A program made the translations under genes and the position numbers. 64,000 nucleotides of DNA, from positions 124,001-188,000 of the forward strand of contig NZ_BLTE01000005.1 of assembly GCF_013019105.1 (NCBI RefSeq), given 5' to 3'. The DNA is from Fundidesulfovibrio magnetotacticus (lineage in GTDB: Bacteria > Desulfobacterota > Desulfovibrionia > Desulfovibrionales > Desulfovibrionaceae). How positions within the stretch are numbered: position 1 is the first letter of the stretch; each line of letters begins with the position of its first letter. This document shows, piece by piece, positions 8,085 to 15,723 of this stretch. The notes beneath the pieces are model-generated. The model saw only the letters and a list, made by a program, of their open reading frames with translations, did no database searches and was not told where the DNA came from.

Positions 8085-8315
8085 ATGAAAGAAAACCTCG
8101 ACCTCGTCTTCAAGGGACTACTGCTGGCCCTTCTGGCGGCGTTCGTGTGGGTATGGTCCGAGACGCGCTCCGTGGGCCGCTACGCCTACTTCCGCGACGG
8201 AGATCTGGAATTCGTGCTCGATACGTCCACGGGCATGCTCTATCAGGGCGGCTACGCCATGAACCACCTCACCGGCCAGGAAGGGCCCGTGCGCAAGGAC
8301 CCCATGCGCCCCTGA
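8085..8315 (+). CDS. Small single-pass membrane protein
   Basis: This 76-residue protein has one N-terminal membrane segment (residues ~8-25, LVFKGLLLALLAAFVWVW) and a short soluble domain (GRYAYFRDGDLEFVLDTSTGMLYQ). That domain looks like a small beta-structured extracytoplasmic module. A CGGAGGA ribosome site precedes the ATG. No family recognised. It is divergent from the minus-strand pair at 7113-7959, and a GC-rich hairpin terminator follows. Confidence 0.65.
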   Translation: MKENLDLVFKGLLLALLAAFVWVWSETRSVGRYAYFRDGDLEFVLDTSTGMLYQGGYAMNHLTGQEGPVRKDPMRP

Positions 8316-8449
8316 CGGCGGGTTGGGCGCACTGAACCCGACGGTCTTACGGCCCCGCACCGCGAGGGGGAACGACGCGGGCCCGGCCGACTGGCCCGGA
8401 GGCCCGAACCGGCCGCCCAGCCCCGGCTTCCGAAGCACGCGGCAACGGC

Positions 8450-8481
8450 GCGCGGCCCGGACTCCAGAGCCCGGGCCGCGC
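8450..8481. terminator. GC-rich hairpin between convergent genes
   Basis: Perfect 11-bp arms GCGCGGCCCGG / CCGGGCCGCGC (8450-8460 and 8471-8481) surround a 10-nt loop. It lies between the small membrane protein and the convergent M16 protease gene, and could end transcription in both directions despite lacking a T-run. Confidence 0.45.
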
Positions 8482-8528
8482 GGCGCGCCATCCGGCGCCG
8501 GACCCTCCGGCCCGGCTCCGCGTCGCGG

Positions 8529-11441
8529 CTACATGGCCCGGGTGATCTCCAGAGCGCCCACGGCCTCCGAGGCCCCACGCAGGGCCTCCTCTCCGCCCAG
8601 CACCACCACCGGCGCGCCGTCCATGGCCCTGGTCATCACGCGGCCCGCCTCGCGCAGGTGGTCCAGCGTGGTCTCCATCACCTCGCGGCGCACCCGGGCG
8701 CGGGTCTCCTCGCCGTCGCGCGCCCAGTGGCGCGCCATGGCCACGTGGCCCTGGGCGTCGGGGAGCAGCACGGCGTCGAAATCCCCCACGGCCCCGATCA
8801 CGGCGCGCTCCAGCTCTTCGGGGCCGATGTCGAGCTTCGCCAGGAAGTCGCCCGCCTCCGCGAAGGCCTCCAGCGTTTTGGCGATGTTGGGGTCGCGGTA
8901 GGAGACCATGGAGAGCGTGCCGGACCAGCGGTCGAAGGAGCTGAAGGCCCCGTAGGCCCCGCCGCGCACGCGCACGCGCTCCCAGAGGTAGGCGTTGCGA
9001 AGGTAGCGGCAGGCCACGAGCATGGAGCCGTGGAAGTCGTAGTCCCCGGGGGCGAGCAGGCGGCCCTGGGCCACGTAGTTCACCTGCACCGGCGCGGCCA
9101 GGCCCTCGCGGGCGGGCAGCTCCAGGGCGGGCCACGCCGCCTGCGTGGCGGGGGCGCCCTGGGGCAGGTCCGCCAGGAGGGCCATCAGGCGCGGCCGGAA
9201 GCCCTCGAAGGCCTTGGCGTCCAGGGTGACGTTGGCCTCCAGGCCCGCGCGGGTGAGCACGCACTCGCGCAGCCGGTGCAGCCCGGCGTTGAGGACGGGC
9301 CAGTGTTCGTCGAAGGCCTCGGCCCAGCGGCGAAGGCCCTGGATGGCCTTGAGCCCCGCGAGGCGCTCCTCGGCCAGGGCCGCCCGGTGGAAACGCGCCT
9401 TGAGGCGGCGCGAGGCGTAGACGTGCCCCGAAGGCGCGAGCCTGCGTTCCGAGCGGGCCTTGGCCTCCAGGAGCATCTCGCGGAAGCGGGCCTTGTCGTC
9501 GAAATTGGCCTGGAGGAGGGCGTCGGAGAGGATGCCCAGGAAGTCGCCCGCGCGCTCCGGCGTGGCCTTGCCCGCCACGATCAGCCGCGCCGAGGCCGCC
9601 CCGGGGCCGCCCGCCCGGACGGAGGACAGGGCCACCTCGCGCCCCAGGCCGCCGGTCTTGCGCGCCGCCCGGTTGAGGAAGCGGGCGAAGTCCTCCTTGC
9701 GGGTGCCCATCTCCAGGAGCGCGCGCCCGAAGAGGGGCGTGAGCGGCAGAAGCTCCGGGTCCACGCCGGAGAGGTCGAAGCCCAGCTCCAGGTAGACCAC
9801 GCCGTTGGTGGGCAGGTCGTGGAAGAAGACGCCTGGTTCGGGCCAGTCGCCGGGGATGCGCTTGTTCTCGCGGGGCAGGTCGGCCAGGTGCAGCTTGGGG
9901 ATGCGGGCCAGGTCCTCCGGGGCGTCGGGCGTCTCCTGGAAGTGGGCGATGCGCCGGGCCAGATCCCGGGCCTGCTCCATGCCCTCGGGCGTGAGGGCGG
10001 CCAGCGCCGCGTCCAGGCGCGCGCGCTCCTCGTCCAGGAGGCGGCGCTCCATGCCGGGGTCGGGCAGCAGGAGCACGTGGACCCGGTGGGGATTGTTCAG
10101 CAAGTGTTCGTCCAGCAGGCTTTCCAGGAGGCCTTCGCCCTTGGCAAGGCTGGCCTTGAGGGCGTCCAGGGGCGCCTGGAAGCGGATCGGGGCCAGGGGG
10201 TCGCCGTCGTGCAGCCAGGTGACGAGCGCGCGCAGCATGAGCGAGAGCCCGCGCGGGAAGGACCCCGTGTTGTTCTCGCGCAGCCTGAACTCGATGGTGT
10301 TCAGGGCCGCCTCAACGTCGTCGGGATCGATGCCCTTGGCGCGGATGTCCTTGAGGGTGTCCAGCACGAGCTGCTGGGCCTCCTCCAGGCGGGCGGGCTC
10401 CACGCCCTTGAGGCCGATGGAGAAGGTCATCTGGCGCAGTTCGGTCTCCAGACCGCCTCCCGCCAGGTCCTCGCCCAGGCCCGAAGCGATGAGCGCCCGG
10501 CGCAGGGGCGAGCCCGGCAGGCCGATGAGCACGTGCTCCAGCACCGCCAGGGCAAGGGTGCGCTCCACGTCGGAGGCCTCCGGGAGGAGCCAGTTGACGG
10601 TGAAGTAGGCCTTGGGTTCGCGGCCCTCCTCGGCGGGGGCGCAGGCGTAGCGTTCCTCCACGCGGCGGGGCGCGTCGAAGGGCTTCTGGAGGGCCACGGC
10701 CGAATCGGGTTCGATGGGCTGGAAGTCCTTCAGGTATTCTTCAAGGATGAGCAGGCGGCGTTCGGGGTCGTCGTCGCCGTAGAAGTAGAAGCGCGCGTTG
10801 GAGGGATGGTAGTATTTGGCGTGGAAGTCCTTGAACTGGCTGTAGGTGAGCCGGGGGATCACGGCGGGATCGCCGCCGGAATCGACGCCGTAGGTCGTCC
10901 CGGGGAAGAGCGCCCGCTGGGAGTGCTCGCCCAGGAGGCTCTCGGGCGAGGAGTAGGCCCCCTTCATCTCGTTGTAGACCACTCCCTTGAAGACGAATCC
11001 GCCCTCGTGGGGGTGGAAGTGCCAGCCCTCCTGCCCGAAGACCTCCTCGGGGATGCGCGGGTGGAAGACGGCGTCCAGGTAGACGTCCACGAGGTTGTAA
11101 AAGTCGGCCAGGTTGGCGCTGGCCACGGGGTAGCAGGTCTTGTCGGGGTAGGTGAAGGCGTTCAGGAACGTCTGGAGCGAGCTTTTGAGCAGCTCCACGA
11201 AGGGTTCCTTCACGGGATACCTGCGCGAGCCGCAGAGCACGGAGTGCTCCAGAATGTGGGGCAGGCCCGTGGAGTCGGTCGGCGGCGTACGCAGCGTGAC
11301 GCCGAAGACCTTGTTCTCGTCGGCGCAGGAGATCGAGAGCAGTTCGGCCCCGGTGGGACCGTGGCGGTAGAGGCGGGCCGTGAGGGCGTATTCCTCGACG
11401 GCGGTTTCCGAGACGAGCGTGAAACCGTGGGTGGCGGTCAT
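8529..11441 (-). CDS. M16C metalloprotease, presequence protease (PreP/Cym1) type
   Basis: This 970-residue zinc peptidase carries the inverted zinc motif H62-I-L-E65-H66, followed by S-V-L-C-G-S-R-R-Y-P-V-K-E-P-F. That combination and the length identify the M16C group of PreP, Cym1 and falcilysin. Two M16 halves enclose a chamber that degrades short unstructured peptides. Bacterial members are usually cytosolic and no signal peptide is seen. The ATG at 11441 follows a GAAGGGAG ribosome site; an upstream in-frame ATG (11645) gives an unrelated extension into the intergenic region. The gene is divergent from the VWA-OmpA gene. Confidence 0.9.
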   Translation of the reverse strand: MTATHGFTLVSETAVEEYALTARLYRHGPTGAELLSISCADENKVFGVTLRTPPTDSTGLPHILEHSVLCGSRRYPVKEPFVELLKSSLQTFLNAFTYPDKTCYPVASANLADFYNLVDVYLDAVFHPRIPEEVFGQEGWHFHPHEGGFVFKGVVYNEMKGAYSSPESLLGEHSQRALFPGTTYGVDSGGDPAVIPRLTYSQFKDFHAKYYHPSNARFYFYGDDDPERRLLILEEYLKDFQPIEPDSAVALQKPFDAPRRVEERYACAPAEEGREPKAYFTVNWLLPEASDVERTLALAVLEHVLIGLPGSPLRRALIASGLGEDLAGGGLETELRQMTFSIGLKGVEPARLEEAQQLVLDTLKDIRAKGIDPDDVEAALNTIEFRLRENNTGSFPRGLSLMLRALVTWLHDGDPLAPIRFQAPLDALKASLAKGEGLLESLLDEHLLNNPHRVHVLLLPDPGMERRLLDEERARLDAALAALTPEGMEQARDLARRIAHFQETPDAPEDLARIPKLHLADLPRENKRIPGDWPEPGVFFHDLPTNGVVYLELGFDLSGVDPELLPLTPLFGRALLEMGTRKEDFARFLNRAARKTGGLGREVALSSVRAGGPGAASARLIVAGKATPERAGDFLGILSDALLQANFDDKARFREMLLEAKARSERRLAPSGHVYASRRLKARFHRAALAEERLAGLKAIQGLRRWAEAFDEHWPVLNAGLHRLRECVLTRAGLEANVTLDAKAFEGFRPRLMALLADLPQGAPATQAAWPALELPAREGLAAPVQVNYVAQGRLLAPGDYDFHGSMLVACRYLRNAYLWERVRVRGGAYGAFSSFDRWSGTLSMVSYRDPNIAKTLEAFAEAGDFLAKLDIGPEELERAVIGAVGDFDAVLLPDAQGHVAMARHWARDGEETRARVRREVMETTLDHLREAGRVMTRAMDGAPVVVLGGEEALRGASEAVGALEITRAM

Positions 11442-11745
11442 GCGGGACTCCCTTCGATGGCGATGCCCCCTCCTACCCCAGCGGGGGGCATTCGCCAAGC
11501 CTCGAGAAGCCCCGTTACGGCCCTCCCCGGGCGAACTTCGCCCAAACCCTTGCAAAGACGGCCATAATGACCTATGGATCGGGCCGTAGGCGAAAACGCT
11601 TGCCCAGCAGGCGTTTTTGCGGCTATTGAAACGTGAGGAAAACACGCGTTTACGGAGGCGGGCTCCGAAAAGCGCGTGCCCATTGGCTCAGAGGGTGGCT
11701 CTCTCTAAAGAACCAATTAATTTGATTCGGAAGGAGGACTTAGGC
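11442..11745. other. Divergent intergenic region with palindromes
   Basis: These 304 bp separate two divergent genes and contain no gene. A perfect inverted repeat GGGCGAA-C-TTCGCCC lies at 11529-11543. A second, AAAACGC / GCGTTTT about 11 bp apart, lies near 11593-11618. Both could be regulatory. Confidence 0.4.
11550..11578 (+). promoter_or_regulatory. Candidate sigma-70 promoter for the VWA-OmpA gene
   Basis: TTGCAA (11550-11555) and TATGGA (11573-11578) are separated by exactly 17 bp. This would give a 5' untranslated region of about 160 nt. Pattern evidence only. Confidence 0.35.
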
Positions 11746-12777
11746 ATGAGAAAAATGCGCATCATCGTGGCCATGCTCATCATGGCCCTGGTCGCCACGG
11801 CCATGCCGGCCGCGGCCAAGAAGATGGTTCCCAAGGTCGACAACTTCATCCTGTTCGTGGACCATTCCAGCTCCATGGCCTTCTCCTACAAGGGGCAGCG
11901 CTATGTGCAGTTCGGCGGCGTCTCCAAGATCCAGATGGCCAAGTCCACCGCCGTGGAACTCAACAAGATGATCCCCGCCCTGTCCTACAAGGCCGGCGTC
12001 TACACCTTCGCCCCCTACAAGCAGTACGCTGGCATGGCTCCTTACGACAAGGCCGCCGTGGACAAGGGCATCGCCCCCATCAGCACCGACTACGACACCT
12101 ACGGCCGCATGACCCCCATGGGCATTGGCCTGCAGGACCTCGACAAGGTCGTGGGCGGCCTCTCCGGCAAGACCGCCGTCATCATCTTCTCTGACGGCGA
12201 CTCCAACCGCGGCATCGACCCCGTTGCCGTGGCCAAGCAGATGCAGGCCAAGTACGGCGACAAGATCTGCTTCAGCGTGGTGAGCTTCGCCGACAACAAG
12301 AACGGCGAGCGCATCAACAAGGAAATCGCTGCCCTGTCCAAGTGCGGCTGCTTCGCCCTGGGTGAAGAGCTGCTCCGCAACCAGGCCGCCCGCGAAACCT
12401 TCCTGAAGTGCGCCCTGTACGACTTCATCGACGACGAAGTGGTGATCTTCCGCTCCATCTACTTCGACTTCGACAAGTACAACATCAAGAAGGAATTCAT
12501 CCCCGTTCTTGACGAAGGCGTCGCCATCATCAAGTCCAAGCCGAACCTGGCCGTCATCCTGGAAGGCCACACCGACTCCATCGGCACCGAGAAGTACAAC
12601 ATGGGCCTCTCGATCCGCCGCGCCAACTCCGTGAAGGCCTACTTCGTGAAGAAGGGCATCGACGCCGGCCGCATCACCGCCGTGGGCTTCGGCAAGATGA
12701 ACCCCCGCTACGACAACAAGACCGCCGAAGGCCGCAAGATGAACCGCCGCGTGGAGATCAAGTTCAAGTCGAACTAG
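11746..12777 (+). CDS. VWA-domain OmpA-family envelope protein
   Basis: This 343-residue exported protein has a signal peptide (residues 1-25, ending A-A-A). A von Willebrand factor A domain follows with a complete metal-ion adhesion site: D39-H-S-S-S, a later T-P-M-G, and S-D-G-D. The C-terminal OmpA domain (~235-343; YFDFDKYNIKKEF, then LEGHTDSIGTEKYN and a final NRRVEIKF) binds peptidoglycan. It likely anchors a ligand-binding VWA module in the periplasm or outer membrane. The AAGGAGG site fixes the ATG at 11746. Nearly uniform codon choice suggests high expression, and a strong terminator follows. Confidence 0.85.
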   Translation: MRKMRIIVAMLIMALVATAMPAAAKKMVPKVDNFILFVDHSSSMAFSYKGQRYVQFGGVSKIQMAKSTAVELNKMIPALSYKAGVYTFAPYKQYAGMAPYDKAAVDKGIAPISTDYDTYGRMTPMGIGLQDLDKVVGGLSGKTAVIIFSDGDSNRGIDPVAVAKQMQAKYGDKICFSVVSFADNKNGERINKEIAALSKCGCFALGEELLRNQAARETFLKCALYDFIDDEVVIFRSIYFDFDKYNIKKEFIPVLDEGVAIIKSKPNLAVILEGHTDSIGTEKYNMGLSIRRANSVKAYFVKKGIDAGRITAVGFGKMNPRYDNKTAEGRKMNRRVEIKFKSN

Positions 12778-12808
12778 TCCCCAAACGGTAGTCTCGGACG
12801 ACCACCCG

Positions 12809-12841
12809 GGGCGGGGCCGAAAGGCCCCGCCCTTCCTTTTT
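12809..12841 (+). terminator. Terminator after the VWA-OmpA gene
   Basis: A GGGCGGGGCC / GGCCCCGCCC stem with a GAAA tetraloop (12809-12832) is followed by TTCCTTTTT, about 30 bp after the stop codon. Confidence 0.85.
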
Positions 12842-12925
12842 GACGCCCCCCCCACAACGAAGGTGTCTGAGCCCGACGAGAACGCACGTACCGCCTCCCT
12901 TGCGTACACCTTCCTTTTTGACGCC
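12831..12925 (+). repeat. 17-bp direct repeat flanking about 60 bp
   Basis: CCTTCCTTTTTGACGCC occurs exactly at 12831-12847, where it overlaps the terminator T-tract, and again at 12909-12925. The intervening sequence shows no gene. It may be a small duplication or the scar of an excised insertion. Confidence 0.6.
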
Positions 12926-13014
12926 AGCGCGGTTGCCCTCCGGCGCTTCATGCCGTATCAGGTTGCCCAGCCTGCCTGCGGGCAGGCCCACGACCGATTC
13001 CGGAGGTTCCCAGC

Positions 13015-13818
13015 ATGGTGAAAACCCTCATCCCCGCCTTGGCCCTCTGCCTCGCCCTTACCGGGTGCGGCCTCTTGGGCGACTCCAAACCCGAGCCCGC
13101 GCCCGTTGCGGAAGTGAAGCCCCAGCCCGACCCGCCGCCGCCCCCGCCGCCGCCCCCGCCCCTTACCCACAAGGTCGGCAAGGGGGAAAGCGTCGCCAGC
13201 CTGGCCAAGAAGTACGGCGTCTCCGCCAAAGAACTCATGGAGACCAACAAACTGGCCAACGCCAAGGCGCTCAAGGCCGGCATGACCCTCACCATTCCCG
13301 GCAAGACCGCCGAGCCAGCCAAGCCCAAACCCGTGGCCGAAAAACCCGCGCCCCCGGAGAAGGAAGTCAAGGAACCCAAGGGTAAGGGCTCCAAGTCCGA
13401 TCCCTATGGCGTGGAATCGGCCCTCGCCCCCGAGAAGGGCAAGAAAAAACCCTCCAAGGTCGACGACGACGCCACCTACGAAAAGATCAAAGTCGAATTC
13501 CACGAGTACGCCCGCAAGTGGCTGGAGAAATCCGCCGCACTCTCCCAGTCCAACAAGGACCGCAAGGACGTGAAGATGGAAGACGGCCGCTATGTGGCCA
13601 GCTACTCCATCATCCTCGTCAACACCATGCAGACAGAAGTGAAGCGCGTGGAATACGACCACACGCCCTATGTGGGCCACATCACCTACCAGATCGAGGT
13701 TCACCGCTCCTTCGGCGCCACGCCCCAGGCGGCCGCCGGCGCCAAGGAGGACGAGGTGAAACAGGAATCCATGCGCGAGATCTTCAGCTACTCCGGACAG
13801 AAGCGCGCCTGGAGATGA
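13015..13818 (+). CDS. LysM-domain lipoprotein
   Basis: This 267-residue lipoprotein has a signal peptide ending in the lipobox L-T-G-C (Cys18). A run of ten prolines (residues ~40-49) is followed by one LysM domain (~51-98: HKVGKGESVASLAKKYGVS ... NTKL-type helix ... TLTIPG), which binds peptidoglycan N-acetylglucosamine. A Lys/Pro/Glu-rich linker leads to a C-terminal beta-rich domain (~150-267) that I do not recognise. The polyproline stretch could act as a rigid spacer across the periplasm. A GGAGG site precedes the ATG and a terminator follows. Role in envelope integrity is inferred. Confidence 0.8.
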   Translation: MVKTLIPALALCLALTGCGLLGDSKPEPAPVAEVKPQPDPPPPPPPPPPLTHKVGKGESVASLAKKYGVSAKELMETNKLANAKALKAGMTLTIPGKTAEPAKPKPVAEKPAPPEKEVKEPKGKGSKSDPYGVESALAPEKGKKKPSKVDDDATYEKIKVEFHEYARKWLEKSAALSQSNKDRKDVKMEDGRYVASYSIILVNTMQTEVKRVEYDHTPYVGHITYQIEVHRSFGATPQAAAGAKEDEVKQESMREIFSYSGQKRAWR

Positions 13819-13852
13819 CGCGCGGCCGACAGCCGCGACCGACGTGACTCAA

Positions 13853-13883
13853 GGTCCGTCCGGCACAGCCGGGCGGACCTTTT
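13853..13883 (+). terminator. Terminator after the LysM lipoprotein gene
   Basis: A GGTCCGTCCGG / CCGGGCGGACC stem with one G-T pair and a 5-nt loop is followed by TTTT and more pyrimidines. Confidence 0.8.
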
Positions 13884-14075
13884 CCTTTTGGGGGCACCGT
13901 ACAGGCCAGCGTCAAGGTTTGCGGAATAAAGTCTCAGCGGGCCAGGAGGCTGCGGATTCTTGCCTTGCGCTCAGCACCCATTAATGGATGGAACCGTGTC
14001 GCCGATCCGTCGGCAGATGGCAGCGGGATCGACCTCCCCGATGGCGAAAAACTGTTAGGCGCTCGTTTTGACGAG

Positions 14076-14136
14076 AGATTTTTGATTCTGGCTTGACACG
14101 AAGATTTTTGATGCAATTCTCTGGGAACAGTGTAAA
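14076..14136 (+). promoter_or_regulatory. Peroxiredoxin promoter with direct repeats
   Basis: TTGATG (14108-14113) and TGTAAA (14131-14136) are separated by 17 bp, a good sigma-70 match about 55 bp before the start codon. The 11-bp sequence AGATTTTTGAT occurs exactly at 14076-14086 and 14102-14112, 26 bp apart, with the second copy running into the -35 box. This is a plausible place for a repressor or activator to act. Confidence 0.5.
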
Positions 14137-14191
14137 GTCCACTGAGTTTCGGAATCATTCTTACATCACTGCCTGTCATCACGGAGGGTTC

Positions 14192-14836
14192 ATGTCGCAC
14201 CATCACCAACACCATCACGGCGAAGAAGGCTGCTGCCAGACCACTGCCCGCGTGGGCAAGCCCGTTGAAAACTTCACCCTGGAAACCTTCGACCCCGAAG
14301 AAGGCTTCTTCGGAGAAGTGAGCCTGGAGAAGATCCGCGAATCCAAAAAGTGGACCATCCTCTTCTTCTATCCGGCGGACTTCACCTTCGTCTGCCCCAC
14401 CGAACTGGCCGACCTGGCCAGCAAGCACGAGGCCCTCAAGGCTCTCGGCTGCGAGGTGGTGGCCATCTCCACGGACACCAAGTTCGCCCACATGGCCTGG
14501 CATGGCAGCGAGAAGCTCATGGCCGGAGTGCGCTACAAGATGGCCGCCGACCCCACGGGCAAGGTCTCCCGCTACTTCGGCGTCTACGACGAGGCCACCG
14601 GACTGGCCTTGCGCGGAACCTTCATCATCAACCCCGACGGCGTGCTCGTGGGCTCCGAGGTGAACTTCTACAACGTGGGCCGTAACGCCGAGGAACTCGG
14701 CCGCAAGATGGACGCCAACCTCTACTTGTCCACCCATCCCGGCGAGGCCTGCCCCGCACGCTGGTCCCCCGGCGCCAAGACGCTTACGCCCTCCGAGAAG
14801 CTGGTGGGCAAGGTCTACGAAGCACTCAACAGCTAG
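14192..14836 (+). CDS. 2-Cys peroxiredoxin (AhpC/Prx1 type) with His-rich N-terminus
   Basis: This 214-residue thiol peroxidase reduces hydrogen peroxide and organic peroxides. Its peroxidatic cysteine is C68 in F-T-F-V-C-P-T-E, and the resolving cysteine is in H-P-G-E-A-C-P-A-R-W near residue 187. The family is normally recycled by thioredoxin or AhpF-type reductases, and none is adjacent. Unusually, the first 14 residues are MSHHHQHHHGEEGC, followed by a second Cys: six histidines and a Cys pair that could bind a metal. The start is set by GGAGGG at the correct distance. In an anaerobe the likely job is oxidative defence. Confidence 0.9.
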   Translation: MSHHHQHHHGEEGCCQTTARVGKPVENFTLETFDPEEGFFGEVSLEKIRESKKWTILFFYPADFTFVCPTELADLASKHEALKALGCEVVAISTDTKFAHMAWHGSEKLMAGVRYKMAADPTGKVSRYFGVYDEATGLALRGTFIINPDGVLVGSEVNFYNVGRNAEELGRKMDANLYLSTHPGEACPARWSPGAKTLTPSEKLVGKVYEALNS

Positions 14837-14889
14837 ACACGTCACCTCACGAAGCGCGGGCGTCTCCCATCCGCCCGCTCCTCGCCGCT

Positions 14890-14924
14890 CCTCCCCGGGA
14901 CAGCGCCCCGGGGAGGGGCTTTCA
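14890..14924 (+). terminator. Probable terminator after the peroxiredoxin gene
   Basis: A 10-bp stem CCTCCCCGGG / CCCGGGGAGG (14890-14899, 14907-14916) is followed by GGCTTTCACC, a weak T-tract. Confidence 0.5.
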
Positions 14925-15050
14925 CCTCCTGCCCATACAGTGTCACGCACCCGCCTGCGGCAGTCCCCCGACCTGGCTCACGGCCTCAAGGCCTCCACCG
15001 TGCCCGGCTTGAACCGACCGACGTTCCCCGTCGAACGGTATTTTTGCTCC

Positions 15051-15079
15051 TTGACCAAGCTAGACGACCGGTCTATTAT
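15051..15079 (+). promoter_or_regulatory. TetR gene promoter with operator in the spacer
   Basis: TTGACC (15051-15056) and TATTAT (15074-15079) are 17 bp apart. The inverted repeat TAGAC-GACCG-GTCTA (15061-15075) fills the spacer and touches the -10 box. The ATG at 15087 is only 7 bp past the -10, so the transcript is probably leaderless. A near-identical site is at 15686-15700. Confidence 0.65.
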
Positions 15080-15086
15080 CGTCGCC

Positions 15087-15665
15087 ATGCAAAAGGACGC
15101 ACGCCGCGCCATCTTGGAAGCCGCCGCGCCGCTCATTCACCGGCAGGGCTTCAACAACACGGGTCTCAAAGAGATTCTGGACGCGGCCCGCGTTCCAAAG
15201 GGCTCGTTCTACTTCTACTTCAAGTCCAAGGAAGACTTCGGCATCGCTCTGGTGGACCACATTGCCCAGGGTCTGAAAGAAGACGCGCTCGCCTTCCTAG
15301 AGGCCAACCCACGGCCGCCGCTGGAACAGCTTCGGCTCTTCATGGAACACCGGCGCGACCAGAGGATTCAGGCAGACTGCGAGGCCGGATGCCCCATCGG
15401 CAACCTGGCCTTGGAGATGAGCGACCTCTCCCCGGCCATGCGCGGGCGCATCCGGCAGGCGTTGGACGGCGTCACGCGCTTCTACGCAACGTTTCTGCGC
15501 CAGGCCCAGGAGCGCGGGGAACTCGATCCGGCCCTGGACGCGGACGCCACGGCCGCCTTCATCCTGGACGCAATGGAGGGAGCGCTCCTGCGCATGAAGG
15601 TGGAAAAGAGCGCCGAACCACTGGACCGCTGCAGGGCTTTCGTTTTCTCGAAACTTCTGGCGTGA
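15087..15665 (+). CDS. TetR/AcrR-family transcriptional repressor
   Basis: This 192-residue regulator has an N-terminal HTH (residues ~5-50: ILEAAAPLIHRQGFNNTGLK ... VPKGSFYFYFKSKEDF). Its ligand-binding domain carries the C-P-I-G-N-L-A-L-E-M-S-D motif, which places it near the NemR/AcuR/YxaF group; those proteins respond to reactive electrophiles or small organic acids. No Shine-Dalgarno sequence precedes the ATG, consistent with a leaderless message. The same 15-bp operator stands in its own promoter and before the AhpD-like gene. It probably represses both, with derepression by an oxidant or electrophile (inference). Confidence 0.85.
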   Translation: MQKDARRAILEAAAPLIHRQGFNNTGLKEILDAARVPKGSFYFYFKSKEDFGIALVDHIAQGLKEDALAFLEANPRPPLEQLRLFMEHRRDQRIQADCEAGCPIGNLALEMSDLSPAMRGRIRQALDGVTRFYATFLRQAQERGELDPALDADATAAFILDAMEGALLRMKVEKSAEPLDRCRAFVFSKLLA

Positions 15666-15685
15666 TGATTTATTGGATCAACAAC

Positions 15686-15700
15686 TAGCCGACCGGTCTA
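15686..15700 (+). promoter_or_regulatory. Second TetR operator, before the AhpD-like gene
   Basis: TAGCCGACCGGTCTA differs from the site at 15061-15075 in one base. It is framed by CTAG on both sides (ACTAG...CTAGT), which lengthens the symmetry. It lies 24 bp upstream of the AhpD-like start codon, overlapping where a promoter would be. Confidence 0.6.
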
Positions 15701-15723
15701 CTAGTGCCGGTCCAGGAGGCTCC

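Larger units (their letters stand above)
13819..14191. other. Intergenic region upstream of the peroxiredoxin gene
   Basis: These 373 bp hold the LysM-gene terminator at the left and the peroxiredoxin promoter with its direct repeats at the right. I see no gene; reading frames on the minus strand here lack ribosome sites and recognisable protein. Confidence 0.5.

Noticed and set aside
8658-11567. 969-codon + strand frame opposite the M16 protease
   Set aside because: The product is a Gly/Val/His-rich antisense translation of the protease gene, with no domain and no ribosome site.
13934-14950. Minus-strand frame opposite the peroxiredoxin gene
   Set aside because: It is the antisense shadow of a well-supported gene and has no recognisable product.
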